Part shown: positions 31,154-39,982 of the stretch, in pieces | How the letters are laid out: each line of letters begins with the position of its first letter | How positions within the stretch are numbered: the stretch's first letter is position 1 | Source: Lachnospiraceae bacterium | Lineage (GTDB): Bacteria > Bacillota > Clostridia > Lachnospirales > Lachnospiraceae | Reading direction: 5' to 3' | Assembly: GCA_910575475.1 (NCBI GenBank) | Contig: CAJTGD010000003.1 | Location: 152,767 to 216,766, forward strand | DNA: 64,000 bases | Made by a program: the position numbers and the translations under genes | The notes under the pieces: generated by a model | Databases searched by the model: none | Told to the model about the DNA's origin: nothing | The model's input: only the letters and a program-made list of their open reading frames with translations

Positions 31154-33496
31154 ATGAAAAAGTCGATCCTCATAGCCCGTTCCAACCTGCGCCGGGCAAA
31201 GGGCCAGGCGGCAGCGATCACCATCCTGATACTTTTGGCTTCATTCATGCTGAACCTGTGGCTGATGCTTTCCCTGGACTATAAACGCAATTTTGACCGC
31301 TGCCATGACCGGCTGAACGCGGAACATGTCACGCTGATCCTGAGCAGCGATGACTCCGGCCTGCGAGATTTTGTAGCGGAAACACTGGAAAAGGATTCCC
31401 GTACCGCAGAATACCGTATAGAAGATTGTGTCTCCACGGTCGGCTCCTTCGCATATAACGGCGGGGAAGTCAACACCATGTTCATCCTCCTCGAAAAAGA
31501 GGCTGCCTTCCATCGCTCCATCGGAAAGCTTGAACTGGTAGAAGACAGTAACTGTTCCAGCGGGATCTATCTTCCCATGATCTACAGCACGGGAAAATAT
31601 TCGCCCGGCGGGACGATCGACATTACCATTGGAAACCACACGGAAAATTATACCATATGCGGCTCCTTCAACAGCGCCATGGCAGGCTCCCACAATTGCA
31701 CCATGAGCGCGATGCCGCTCACGAAGGATCTGTACAAAGAACTGGAGGAACGGAAGATTGCCCCGGACTCCACATTAGTTTCCGTCCGGCTCCGCGACAG
31801 ATCCGAGAGCGAGGATTTTGAGGCGTATCTGAAAAATACCGTATCCTCCCGTTTTCCTGATGTCCCCACCGTCAGCAATTCCTACGCGCTGGTTTCCTCC
31901 TCCCGCTATATATCACAGATGATCTGTTCCGGCATTGTCTGTGCAATGGCATTTCTGGTCACCCTCATTGCCCTGGTGGTGATCGTATCCAATGTCATCA
32001 ACTATATTCAGGAAAATATGAAAAGCTTAGGTGCATGGAAGGCAATGGGCTACACCTCCGGGCAGCTGATCCTTGCGCTGATGCTCCAGTTTCTGGGGAT
32101 CACGCTGGTCACCTCCCTGGCCGGCATCGGGCTTTCCTACTGTGCGTTCCCGTCTGTCAACGAAATGATGATCTCGCAGACAGGAATCCCCTATGAGATC
32201 CGTTTTCTCCCGATTCCGGCCCTGCTCACGCTGGCCGCCGCAAATGGTACGGTCGCCCTTGCCGTATGGCTTGCCTCCCGCAGGATCAAAAAAATTGAGC
32301 CTATCGTGGCTCTGCGCCAGGGTGTTCAGACACACAGCTTCAAGCGGAACCATGTTCCTCTGGACAGCACCAAGGCACCGCTTCACCTGGCTCTTGCGCT
32401 GAAGACCACCCTTTCGGGAATGAAACAGAATGTGACTGTGTGCGTCACGATGCTTGTTCTCTCCCTTGTCGTCGTTTTTTCCGGGCTTATGGTGGAAAAT
32501 ATGATTGCTGATATCAATCCCTTCATCGATCTGATCGTAGGGGAAACGGCGGACTCCTGTATCAACATTAACCCGGAGATCAAAGACCGTTTTTTACAGA
32601 GCATGAACAGCGATCCGCGAATCGAACGCATTTATCTATATCATACCGCAGAAGTACGCCACATCGGCGGTATCGCTCTGATGGCAACGGTTTCCGATGA
32701 TTATGCGGATGTGAATAATCAGAACGTCTGCTTTGACGGACGTTTTCCAAAATACGACAATGAGATGGCCATTGCCGCCAAATACGCAAGGGAGCATGAT
32801 CTGAAGATCGGAGACGAGATCGCGCTGACCGCGGATGGAAATGAGGCCCGGTATCTGATCTCCGGATTCACGCAGATTTCCAATAATCTGGGCAAAGACT
32901 GCCTGCTCACCCGCAGCGGCTATGAACGCATGGGCAGGCTGCAGAATGAAAGCTATTATATCAATATTGCGGACGGGGTAGATATTGACGCCTTCAACAC
33001 AGAGGTCGGCGAAGAATTTGGCAGTGATATCTATACAACGATCAATATTCTCTCTGTAATGAACGGCACCACCGCCGTATATATTTCGCTCATGACGATC
33101 ATCGTGATCGCCGTACTCGTGCTGAGCGCATGTATTATTACATTTGTGCTGTATCTTCTTGTAAAAACCATGCTGAACAGCAAAAAACGGGATTATGGGA
33201 TCCTGAAGGCTCTTGGATTTACGACCGGACAGCTGGTCCTGCAGACTGCGCTCAGCTTCATGCCTGCCGTCATAGTGTCAACTGCGGCGGGGATTACCGT
33301 AAGCATGCTGATCATCAATCCCCTTACCGCCCTGTTCCTGCGTGGGATCGGGATTGTAAAATGCACCTTCCATATTCCTGTCGGGTTCAGCATCGCCGCT
33401 GGAATCGGATTGGTCATTTTTGCCTTCGCGGCGGCGTGCCTGCTGTCGATGAAGGTCCGGAAGATCGCACCGAGGGCGCTGCTGGATGGGGAATGA
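31154..33496 (+). CDS. FtsX-like ABC transporter permease
   Basis: A 780-residue permease with two FtsX modules. An N-terminal span near residue 20 leads into an extracellular domain of about 220 residues; spans at about 260-290, 315-345 and 360-385 close the first module; the second part has a span near 435, another extracellular domain, and three spans at about 660-685, 715-740 and 745-765 followed by the RKIAPRALLDGE-type cytoplasmic end. This is the long form with both halves in one chain. It starts at ATG 31154 right after the ATPase stop. Substrate unknown. Confidence 0.88.
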   Translation: MKKSILIARSNLRRAKGQAAAITILILLASFMLNLWLMLSLDYKRNFDRCHDRLNAEHVTLILSSDDSGLRDFVAETLEKDSRTAEYRIEDCVSTVGSFAYNGGEVNTMFILLEKEAAFHRSIGKLELVEDSNCSSGIYLPMIYSTGKYSPGGTIDITIGNHTENYTICGSFNSAMAGSHNCTMSAMPLTKDLYKELEERKIAPDSTLVSVRLRDRSESEDFEAYLKNTVSSRFPDVPTVSNSYALVSSSRYISQMICSGIVCAMAFLVTLIALVVIVSNVINYIQENMKSLGAWKAMGYTSGQLILALMLQFLGITLVTSLAGIGLSYCAFPSVNEMMISQTGIPYEIRFLPIPALLTLAAANGTVALAVWLASRRIKKIEPIVALRQGVQTHSFKRNHVPLDSTKAPLHLALALKTTLSGMKQNVTVCVTMLVLSLVVVFSGLMVENMIADINPFIDLIVGETADSCININPEIKDRFLQSMNSDPRIERIYLYHTAEVRHIGGIALMATVSDDYADVNNQNVCFDGRFPKYDNEMAIAAKYAREHDLKIGDEIALTADGNEARYLISGFTQISNNLGKDCLLTRSGYERMGRLQNESYYINIADGVDIDAFNTEVGEEFGSDIYTTINILSVMNGTTAVYISLMTIIVIAVLVLSACIITFVLYLLVKTMLNSKKRDYGILKALGFTTGQLVLQTALSFMPAVIVSTAAGITVSMLIINPLTALFLRGIGIVKCTFHIPVGFSIAAGIGLVIFAFAAACLLSMKVRKIAPRALLDGE

Positions 33497-33518
33497 GATT
33501 CTCAGATCCGGCTCTGAA

Positions 33519-33557
33519 TCCACCATCTGTCAAGGCAATCAGCTAAGGCAGATGGTG
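33519..33557 (+). terminator. Terminator hairpin after ABC permease
   Basis: CCACCATCTG and CAGATGGTGG form a perfect 10-base stem, followed by CTTTGG. The T-run is short, so the strength is moderate. It separates the plus-strand ABC operon from the minus-strand nuclease gene. Confidence 0.65.
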
Positions 33558-33607
33558 GCTTTGGAATGCTTTATGTTTCAGATGTTGTTTATCTGCTGTT
33601 GATGGTT

Positions 33608-34639
33608 TCATTTCTGGGATTCCAGTTGTCTGCGTAGTTCCTCGATCTCTTCTTTTTGTTTATTTATAGTACCTTGCTGATCATCAATTATACTCTTTTG
33701 TCCATCAACTGTTCCTTGCAGCTGAGTAATCGTACCTTTTTGTCCGTCTATCGTATCCTGCATTTCGTCGATCATCAATTGTACGGTATTCTTATCCAGC
33801 AGGCTTAATTCCTTTGAATACAATTCCATCACCTTCTCCGTATTTCTGCACAGCTCATAGATATCTGTGTACATTGGGATAAATTCCGGGTGATTGTGGA
33901 TCAATCCTTCAATCCACTCCGGCTTATCCGTACTCAGGAATGTCAGCCATGCATCTAAATCACTTTTGATACCTTTATTTTGCAGGCTTTCCTGAAAAAT
34001 GTCAAGAGGAATGAATATGTATTCCTGAAGCAATTCTATTTCCAATCCGGTGTCTGATTTTTGTTTCATATGATGCAGGTAAACATCCGGAAATTTGTGG
34101 AAAATGCGGCCGCTCTTTTCGAATAACACGATCGTATATACCTTTTTGATATCCTTGTAGCTGAATGATTTTTTCTTTTCTCCCCGAATCCGTTTATACT
34201 GACGCAACAGTAGGTCCGCAGAATAGCAGGCACAGCGCTGGCCGGGAAATTTGTAACCGAGCTTCTGTACTTCGATGTTTGCAAGGCTGCCATCTTCCAA
34301 TTCGATCAGTATGTCCATGACTAACAGAGAGCTTTCATCGGCAATCCGGCTGTTGTCTGTCGGAAGGATCGTATGGATCTTTACCTGCTGCTTCAAGATC
34401 AAAGACAATAGTCTTTCCAGCCTTTCCGGGGTCGTCTCAGGGTTCATGATCTCCTTAAAAAAAGAATCATATAAAATCTTTACACCCTTGCTTCCTGTGC
34501 AAAAATCCAGGAAATCCTCCCGCTGTTCCTCTGACCAGCTATTAAACAAATCTGATAGGCTGGAGCTGTCCCCGATTTCTTCCAGCAAGTCCCTTCTTGT
34601 CCGAATCATAGGAAAAAAGTTTCGTAAGTTGTTTGTCAA
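33608..34639 (-). CDS. PD-(D/E)XK nuclease family transposase (Rpn-like)
   Basis: A 343-residue protein of the PDDEXK_2/Rpn family. The nuclease core is MDILIELEDGSLANIEVQK near residue 115-133, where the Asp and the E-x-Q/K residues sit, after the conserved KGVKILYDSFFKEI-type lead-in. Members nick or cut DNA and are thought to promote recombination rather than classical transposition. I place the start at the TTG 34637-34639, eight bases after GGGAGG; an ATG 12 codons upstream has no such site. The last ~55 residues form a repetitive coiled coil made of QKGTI/QQGTI-type units, see findings. Confidence 0.85.
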   Translation of the reverse strand: MTNNLRNFFPMIRTRRDLLEEIGDSSSLSDLFNSWSEEQREDFLDFCTGSKGVKILYDSFFKEIMNPETTPERLERLLSLILKQQVKIHTILPTDNSRIADESSLLVMDILIELEDGSLANIEVQKLGYKFPGQRCACYSADLLLRQYKRIRGEKKKSFSYKDIKKVYTIVLFEKSGRIFHKFPDVYLHHMKQKSDTGLEIELLQEYIFIPLDIFQESLQNKGIKSDLDAWLTFLSTDKPEWIEGLIHNHPEFIPMYTDIYELCRNTEKVMELYSKELSLLDKNTVQLMIDEMQDTIDGQKGTITQLQGTVDGQKSIIDDQQGTINKQKEEIEELRRQLESQK

Positions 34640-34830
34640 TTGCAATTCCTCCCTTTTATGATGTTTTTCAAACATTGAAATTGAGGCGATACAGCCTTAA
34701 AAATGGAATAGATTATTTCTCTTTTCAGATATTTAGAATGTTTGAAATGTCCTCGGTCAACTTTAAGTGTATTTACATTAACATAGATGGGGAGAAAAGA
34801 CAATACATGTTTTATCATTTTACTATTAAA

Positions 34831-34868
34831 AGAAGGGTGTGAAAACATGTTTGTCTCCACACCCTTCT
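34831..34868 (-). terminator. Terminator after surface protein gene
   Basis: AGAAGGGTGTG and CACACCCTTCT make an 11-base perfect stem around a 16-base loop; on the minus strand TTTTAA follows. It ends the long surface protein transcript at 34890 and, being symmetric, may also stop readthrough from the other side. Confidence 0.75.
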
Positions 34869-34889
34869 TTACTTTCCTTTCATTAGAGC

Positions 34890-37800
34890 TTAGATTTTGG
34901 CATAGCCTTGCTTATCAGTTCTCGATTTTCTCTCCTCTTCTTCTTTCTTTTGATGTCTTATGTACAGCTCGGTTCCCGTTGCCCCAAGCAGCGCGATCAC
35001 CAGGATCCACCACCAGGAGATCTTATTATTCTCTGTCTCTACATCAGCCAACGGAATCTTTTCATCGCTCACTTTACGGGTATTGGTCGTATTTCTTGCG
35101 TTTGTAGTCCGGCGGTTATTGTTTTCACCAACCTCCGCCAATGGAACTGCTGCTTCTTCCACACTGACCAGATTTTCCTCGGCCTGCTCTTCCTCCGGAG
35201 CCGCTGTCTCGCCTACTGCATATACCGGCTGTCCGCCGACCGTGTAGGTATACCCCGTATAGCCATAGCCTGTTCCTGTTGTTCCGGACGGTGTGGATAC
35301 GCCTGTATTTCCAATGATCGGAGATGTGATCGAATCTATGATCGTACCGTAAATTGGATTGAGCGTTCCCGGCTGTATCGGAGTCACCGTTCCCGTATTG
35401 TTGTCAGTAATATAACGGAACACTGCATTCGCGGCCGTCCTTGCACGGTCCCGCTCCGTTTGTGCACGATTCCTGCTCACGATACATTGATCCAATGCGT
35501 CCATCGCATCGTCATAATCTGCCTTTGCCGTGTTATATGCATTTACAAGATTATAATATGCTTTTGAATCTGCAGCCCCCTGAGCCGTGAGCTTGGTCAG
35601 TTCAGTAATCGCTTTATCTACTGCGTCTTTTGCAAGCTTCGCATCTGCCAAGTTCTTGTTTGCCAGATCCAGATCAGTTCTCTTCGTAATCAGACTATCG
35701 AGTTTTTCAACAATGTTCACTTTGTCTTTCTCAAAATTTTCTTGATAATTTCTTTCTGCTTCTACAAGTGCCGCCGCATTCTTATGGACTTTATCAAGGG
35801 CTTCTGCCATCTCTTCCCACGCTGCTACAACTGCTGCCTGTTGAACTGCTTCATCTCTTATGTTTTCAGCTTCTATTACCTTGTCATAGGCATCATTATA
35901 TTCTTTTTGTGCACTATCGAGCTTGTTCTGTGCATCTACAAAAGCCTGTTGTGCTTTTCTTAGTTCTGGCTTGTCAAAAGTATACAATTTTTCGATCTCA
36001 CCATTAAAATTTTCTTCGAGTCTGTAATCGATCCATTCATTATCCACATTTTCACAAATGACTATTTTCCCATCTTCCTCCGAATACAAATATACTTTTT
36101 CCTCTCCATCCTGATCTTTCATTACTATTTCATATTTATTTTCTTCTATTTTTTTAGTTTCTAAATTGACTATCACCTTCTCATCCAAAAAATACTGATA
36201 TAAAACCAGTTCTATTGCCAAATTCAGTTTATCCTCAGTTTTTCCTGACTTTGCCTTTTCTTGTGCTTCCTGTACTGCAATTTGCCCTTTATTCAACACT
36301 GCATTTCTGATTTCGTTTAATGTAGCTTCCGCTGCCTCAAATTCATCTTTAACCTTCTGATGCTCTGTCTCTGCTTCTGCAAATTTTTCTTGTTTCTCTA
36401 TTAAATCCTTCTCAGCTTCCGCTGCATTATCTTTCAAACTTTGCAGACAATCCACCGCCCGCTTCGCTTCATCTTTAGCTTCTCCAACTTCCTTTTCTGC
36501 CTGTTCAGCCAGTTTCAGAGCTTCTTTTATATTTTTTTCATTCTCCTCAATTGCCTGTTCTACAGCTGCTTTTGCATTGTTCGCCTTTTCAATTTTTAAA
36601 GCTTCATCACTTTCAGCTGCCTCAACAGCAGCTTCTGCATTGTTTACAATCTCATCCGACTTATTCTTAACTTCCTGTGCCTTATCCAATGCAGCTTTTG
36701 CCTGGTCTAATGCCGCCTTCGCCTGGTCCAGATCCAATTTGATTTTTTCATTATCCTGAAGCTGTTTATTATAATCTATAATAACAGCCTTATACTCCTC
36801 TTTGCCCAGTACTTCTTCTGATATCGTCTTTGCATTCTCTGCATCTGTCAGTTTCTGTTTTAATTCATTCAGCCCACTTGCTGCTGCCGCAAAATCTTCC
36901 TCTGCTTTTTTTACTCCTTCAGAAGATGCATCATAGTCTCTTTGTGCCGCCGCCTTCTCATCCTCTGCCTGTTTCAGAGCATTCTCCGCGCTTTTGTATG
37001 CCGCTTTAGCTTCACCCTCCAACTGTTCTTCATCAAATTTTCCCGGAGTTATTCCATAATCTGCGAGAATCCTTTCCAGTTCCAACTGCGCGGCTTCAAC
37101 TTTTGCATTCATTTCCTCAAGAGCCGCTGCCGCTTCGTTTTTCAGCCTCTCCAGTTCTTCCACAGTCGTCCCCGCGTTTGCTACCTTATTCTCTGCCTCT
37201 TCCACCGCAGCCTGTGCTGACCGGTATGCCTCCTCGGCCGCGTCTGCTGCAGCCTGTGCCTGCTGCCGTGCTGCTTCCGCTTCCTCCCGGCTTGCATATC
37301 CTCTGTTCTGCGCATCTACGGCAATCTGAGCCTGATCTCTGGCAGTCTCTTCATCAACTGCTGCGGATTCCGCGGCATCTGCTGCATCAGAACTTGCATC
37401 TGCAGCCCAATCTACGAGCAGATCGACAACCGGTTTGTCTACCGCATCCTCATACTTATCTACCGCATCTTTAGCCTCTGCATTCTTTTGCTCAAGTCCG
37501 TTGATATCATTGATGATCGCTCCAAGCGAATCAGCCGTATCCTGTAAATGATCCTTTACGGTCGGAGCCTGGCCTTCCGTTGTCCCGGTATCCGCCCCCT
37601 GAGTCACATCACCGTTTTCTGCATCCTCCGCGCCTTCATCGGCAGGCGGATTCTGTGTTTCTTCTCCTTCTGCAGGCGGCTGCTCTGCTGTTCCGTTATC
37701 CCCTGCATCTCCGTCTCCGGAAGTCTGGGAACCGTCTGCCCCAGTCGAGGAACCGTCACCGATTGTTGTCGTATCTTCCGTAGCCGGAGGAGTTACATTC

Positions 37801-38162
37801 TCTGACCCCGCAGCCCCTTCTGCAGGCACCGTTTCTGCCGGTGTCCCGGGTTCTTCTGCCGACGGTATCTCTGCCGGTGTCCCGGATCCTTCCATAGTAG
37901 TCTGTCCGCTCTCCGGAGCCTGAACCATCTCCTGGATCAAACCCTGCGTATCCGTAAGCGTCTGCAAAATCTGTTCATTCTGTGACGGCGCCGCCTGTTC
38001 AACAGGCTCTGCCGGAATATCAGAAACACTTGTATCAGCCGTACTATTATCATTCATTGCATCATTGATCTCTGCCAAAACCGGAGTGCCGGCAGTCACC
38101 ATTGCCAAAATTCCAATTCCGATCGAATTGATCACTCTTGTATTCGTCAATTTTTTCTTCAT
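34890..38162 (-). CDS. Large alanine-rich coiled-coil surface protein
   Basis: A 1090-residue secreted protein. Residues 1-30 are a signal peptide (KKLTNTRVIN then a hydrophobic core ending VLA). Residues about 35-205 are acidic and rich in Pro, Thr, Gly and Glu, a spacer. From about 210 to 920 come long Ala/Glu/Lys/Asp heptads, clearly a coiled coil, broken near 640-720 by a beta segment (KYEIVMKDQDGEEKVYLYSE). A Gly/Thr/Tyr-rich stretch follows, then two similar motifs, VPLAEVGENN and IPLADVETENN, then a span (SWWWILVIALLGATGTELYI) and a basic tail. This is a sorting-signal-like end without LPxTG. It is probably an adhesin or cell-wall stalk. AGGAAAGGACTG precedes the ATG. Confidence 0.8.
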   Translation of the reverse strand: MKKKLTNTRVINSIGIGILAMVTAGTPVLAEINDAMNDNSTADTSVSDIPAEPVEQAAPSQNEQILQTLTDTQGLIQEMVQAPESGQTTMEGSGTPAEIPSAEEPGTPAETVPAEGAAGSENVTPPATEDTTTIGDGSSTGADGSQTSGDGDAGDNGTAEQPPAEGEETQNPPADEGAEDAENGDVTQGADTGTTEGQAPTVKDHLQDTADSLGAIINDINGLEQKNAEAKDAVDKYEDAVDKPVVDLLVDWAADASSDAADAAESAAVDEETARDQAQIAVDAQNRGYASREEAEAARQQAQAAADAAEEAYRSAQAAVEEAENKVANAGTTVEELERLKNEAAAALEEMNAKVEAAQLELERILADYGITPGKFDEEQLEGEAKAAYKSAENALKQAEDEKAAAQRDYDASSEGVKKAEEDFAAAASGLNELKQKLTDAENAKTISEEVLGKEEYKAVIIDYNKQLQDNEKIKLDLDQAKAALDQAKAALDKAQEVKNKSDEIVNNAEAAVEAAESDEALKIEKANNAKAAVEQAIEENEKNIKEALKLAEQAEKEVGEAKDEAKRAVDCLQSLKDNAAEAEKDLIEKQEKFAEAETEHQKVKDEFEAAEATLNEIRNAVLNKGQIAVQEAQEKAKSGKTEDKLNLAIELVLYQYFLDEKVIVNLETKKIEENKYEIVMKDQDGEEKVYLYSEEDGKIVICENVDNEWIDYRLEENFNGEIEKLYTFDKPELRKAQQAFVDAQNKLDSAQKEYNDAYDKVIEAENIRDEAVQQAAVVAAWEEMAEALDKVHKNAAALVEAERNYQENFEKDKVNIVEKLDSLITKRTDLDLANKNLADAKLAKDAVDKAITELTKLTAQGAADSKAYYNLVNAYNTAKADYDDAMDALDQCIVSRNRAQTERDRARTAANAVFRYITDNNTGTVTPIQPGTLNPIYGTIIDSITSPIIGNTGVSTPSGTTGTGYGYTGYTYTVGGQPVYAVGETAAPEEEQAEENLVSVEEAAVPLAEVGENNNRRTTNARNTTNTRKVSDEKIPLADVETENNKISWWWILVIALLGATGTELYIRHQKKEEEERKSRTDKQGYAKI

Positions 38163-38271
38163 TTTCTCAGTCCTTTCCTCTTTTTTTGTACATTCTTTTA
38201 TGTTATATCGTCAAAAATGTAATGCCAGATAACACTCTCAGGCTCAACTTTAACACGAATCTTCAGATAAG

Positions 38272-38308
38272 AAAAAAGAATGCAGAACCCCTTTTATTCC
38301 ACATTCTT
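38272..38308 (-). terminator. Terminator after PilZ gene
   Basis: On the minus strand AAGAATG and CATTCTT enclose a 23-base loop and are followed by TTTTTTC. It lies 17 bases past the PilZ stop and ends the exopolysaccharide operon before the surface protein promoter region. Confidence 0.6.
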
Positions 38309-38324
38309 TTTCACATCCTGCTTC

Positions 38325-38645
38325 TTATTCTGTTTCCTCTCCCGCGATCCGTTCAAACAGATACTGCAGCACATCCTCCGAGAACTTCCGCGCCGCGATT
38401 CCCAGGATCCCGCTTCCGTCCTCCTGCTTTTCCTGCCGTGTCACATCCGCATACATGATCATCGTATCCGCAACGAGGATGATATCCCTTCCCAGTATAT
38501 CCGGTACTTCCTCCGGCGCCCGCAGCGCCATCCCCAGCGGGCTTACATTTTCCGTATGCACATAATATTTTTCCTGCGTATCACATACCACGATCACTGC
38601 ATTGGCAGCGTAGCCTACCCTGCCGATCGCCCTGCGTTCCTCCAT
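38325..38645 (-). CDS. PilZ domain protein, c-di-GMP binding
   Basis: A 106-residue PilZ protein with both binding motifs: RRAIGR (R-x-x-x-R) near residue 4 and ENVSPLGM (N-x-S-x-x-G) near 32. The start at 38643-38645 has AAAGGAG six bases upstream; an in-frame start 19 codons earlier does not. It follows the DHHW gene by 91 bases, in the same direction. PilZ proteins bind c-di-GMP and pass the signal to a partner; next to an acetyltransferase set for a surface polysaccharide, control of that polysaccharide is a fair guess. Confidence 0.8.
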   Translation of the reverse strand: MEERRAIGRVGYAANAVIVVCDTQEKYYVHTENVSPLGMALRAPEEVPDILGRDIILVADTMIMYADVTRQEKQEDGSGILGIAARKFSEDVLQYLFERIAGEETE

Positions 38646-38736
38646 CTCTGACTCCTTTCTTCTGCTAAGGATCTGTAGGTGGTACAATTCCTTACGTTTC
38701 ACAGTCGCTTTTTATGGGATCTGTTATGGCAATTCC

Positions 38737-39906
38737 TTATTCCCCAGCCAGCACATCCCCCAGTGAATTATCATTCAAAAAGGTATCCATATTATACAAA
38801 AACAGCACATCCGTGATCCCCTTATTCTCAACCAGCATATGCACGTTCTCATAATAATATCTGGCATCGATCATGATGATCTCGTTATAATAAGGGATCA
38901 GAAACGGTACAAAGCTGTTTGCATAGGAATCCTTGAATATCAGCAGCCGCCTCTGGTTGTCATTTGTAGTAACAATATCTACCATAGCGTGATTGCCGCC
39001 GAAAAACACCTGATACTTATCCTTTCCGTCCAGAGCCTTCCTGTCATATATGGTAGGCCGCTTCTCTTCATTGTCGGAATCACTTACAAGATATTGATAT
39101 TCCACATTTTCCGGCTGGTACACCTCTATTGTGTCCGTTGCCTTGTGGTAACCGCTCCTGGATGCCAGCGTACCTGAAAAATCCGTTGCCACCGTGTAGA
39201 TCTTATAATCCGACACCAGCCCTTCAATCTCCAGCTGCTTTGCGGCAGCATTGAAGCCGTAAGCCGCCCCCCTGCTTGTCCAGTGGTGGTCCGTCTTATA
39301 ATAGATTCCTTCATCCACATGCTTTCTGAGGATCTCCGTAATGTCGATCAGGCCAATGCCCCCGGATAGCTGCTTTTTGATATACTTCATGTCCTCTCCC
39401 TGGTCACGCACAGGAGCCCCCATCGGCAGATAATCCTTCATGATATAAGCCGCATTGGGTACGATCAGGGCATTCATCCGCAGCTCACTGTTTCTCTGCC
39501 GGAACTGGTTCATAGCCTCCAGGTTTTCCTTCGTATTTTTCTCATCCATTCCCACAGGAATCTGCATCAGATACTTCTTCTTTCCAAGATAGACTCCGTT
39601 GAACTCCCTTTTTCCCACGAGAAGGTCACACCGCACTTTCAGGCGGATCCAGAGGTCTCTCAGGATGAACTGGTCCGAAGAATAGTCCTCCAGCGCGGTC
39701 ATGTATTCTTTATTCTTGATATTTTCAATACCCGGCCTGGGAAATTGGGCCAGTACACGGTTCTCTTCCTCCGACAGCTTTCTGTCAGGCTGTATGATGC
39801 TTGCCGCCACCAACAGCAGAACCATCCCCGCGAAGCACCAGGCCATGCTGCGGTGCAGATTTTTCGTTTCCTTCCGCCGTCGTTCCTTTCCCCTTTTTAA
39901 TTCCAT
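38737..39906 (-). CDS. DHHW (AlgJ/X-like) cell-surface acetylation protein
   Basis: A 389-residue protein with an N-terminal basic segment and one membrane span (about residues 20-42), then an exported SGNH-like domain. The DHHW motif (YYKTDHHWTSRG, near residue 210) is the mark of AlgJ/AlgX/WssI-like O-acetylation partners. It has FKDSYANSF near 330, the place of the catalytic Ser. It probably moves acetyl groups, delivered across the membrane by the MBOAT protein upstream, on to a surface polysaccharide. The ATG at 39904-39906 has AAGGGA upstream; eight more codons upstream lack one. Confidence 0.8.
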   Translation of the reverse strand: MELKRGKERRRKETKNLHRSMAWCFAGMVLLLVAASIIQPDRKLSEEENRVLAQFPRPGIENIKNKEYMTALEDYSSDQFILRDLWIRLKVRCDLLVGKREFNGVYLGKKKYLMQIPVGMDEKNTKENLEAMNQFRQRNSELRMNALIVPNAAYIMKDYLPMGAPVRDQGEDMKYIKKQLSGGIGLIDITEILRKHVDEGIYYKTDHHWTSRGAAYGFNAAAKQLEIEGLVSDYKIYTVATDFSGTLASRSGYHKATDTIEVYQPENVEYQYLVSDSDNEEKRPTIYDRKALDGKDKYQVFFGGNHAMVDIVTTNDNQRRLLIFKDSYANSFVPFLIPYYNEIIMIDARYYYENVHMLVENKGITDVLFLYNMDTFLNDNSLGDVLAGE

Positions 39907-39982
39907 TCTTCTTTCCCTTCTTGCCCGCATTACAGATTTTTATATCGTCCCCGTTTCTGAACAAAAGCGCCTTTCTTGCAGA

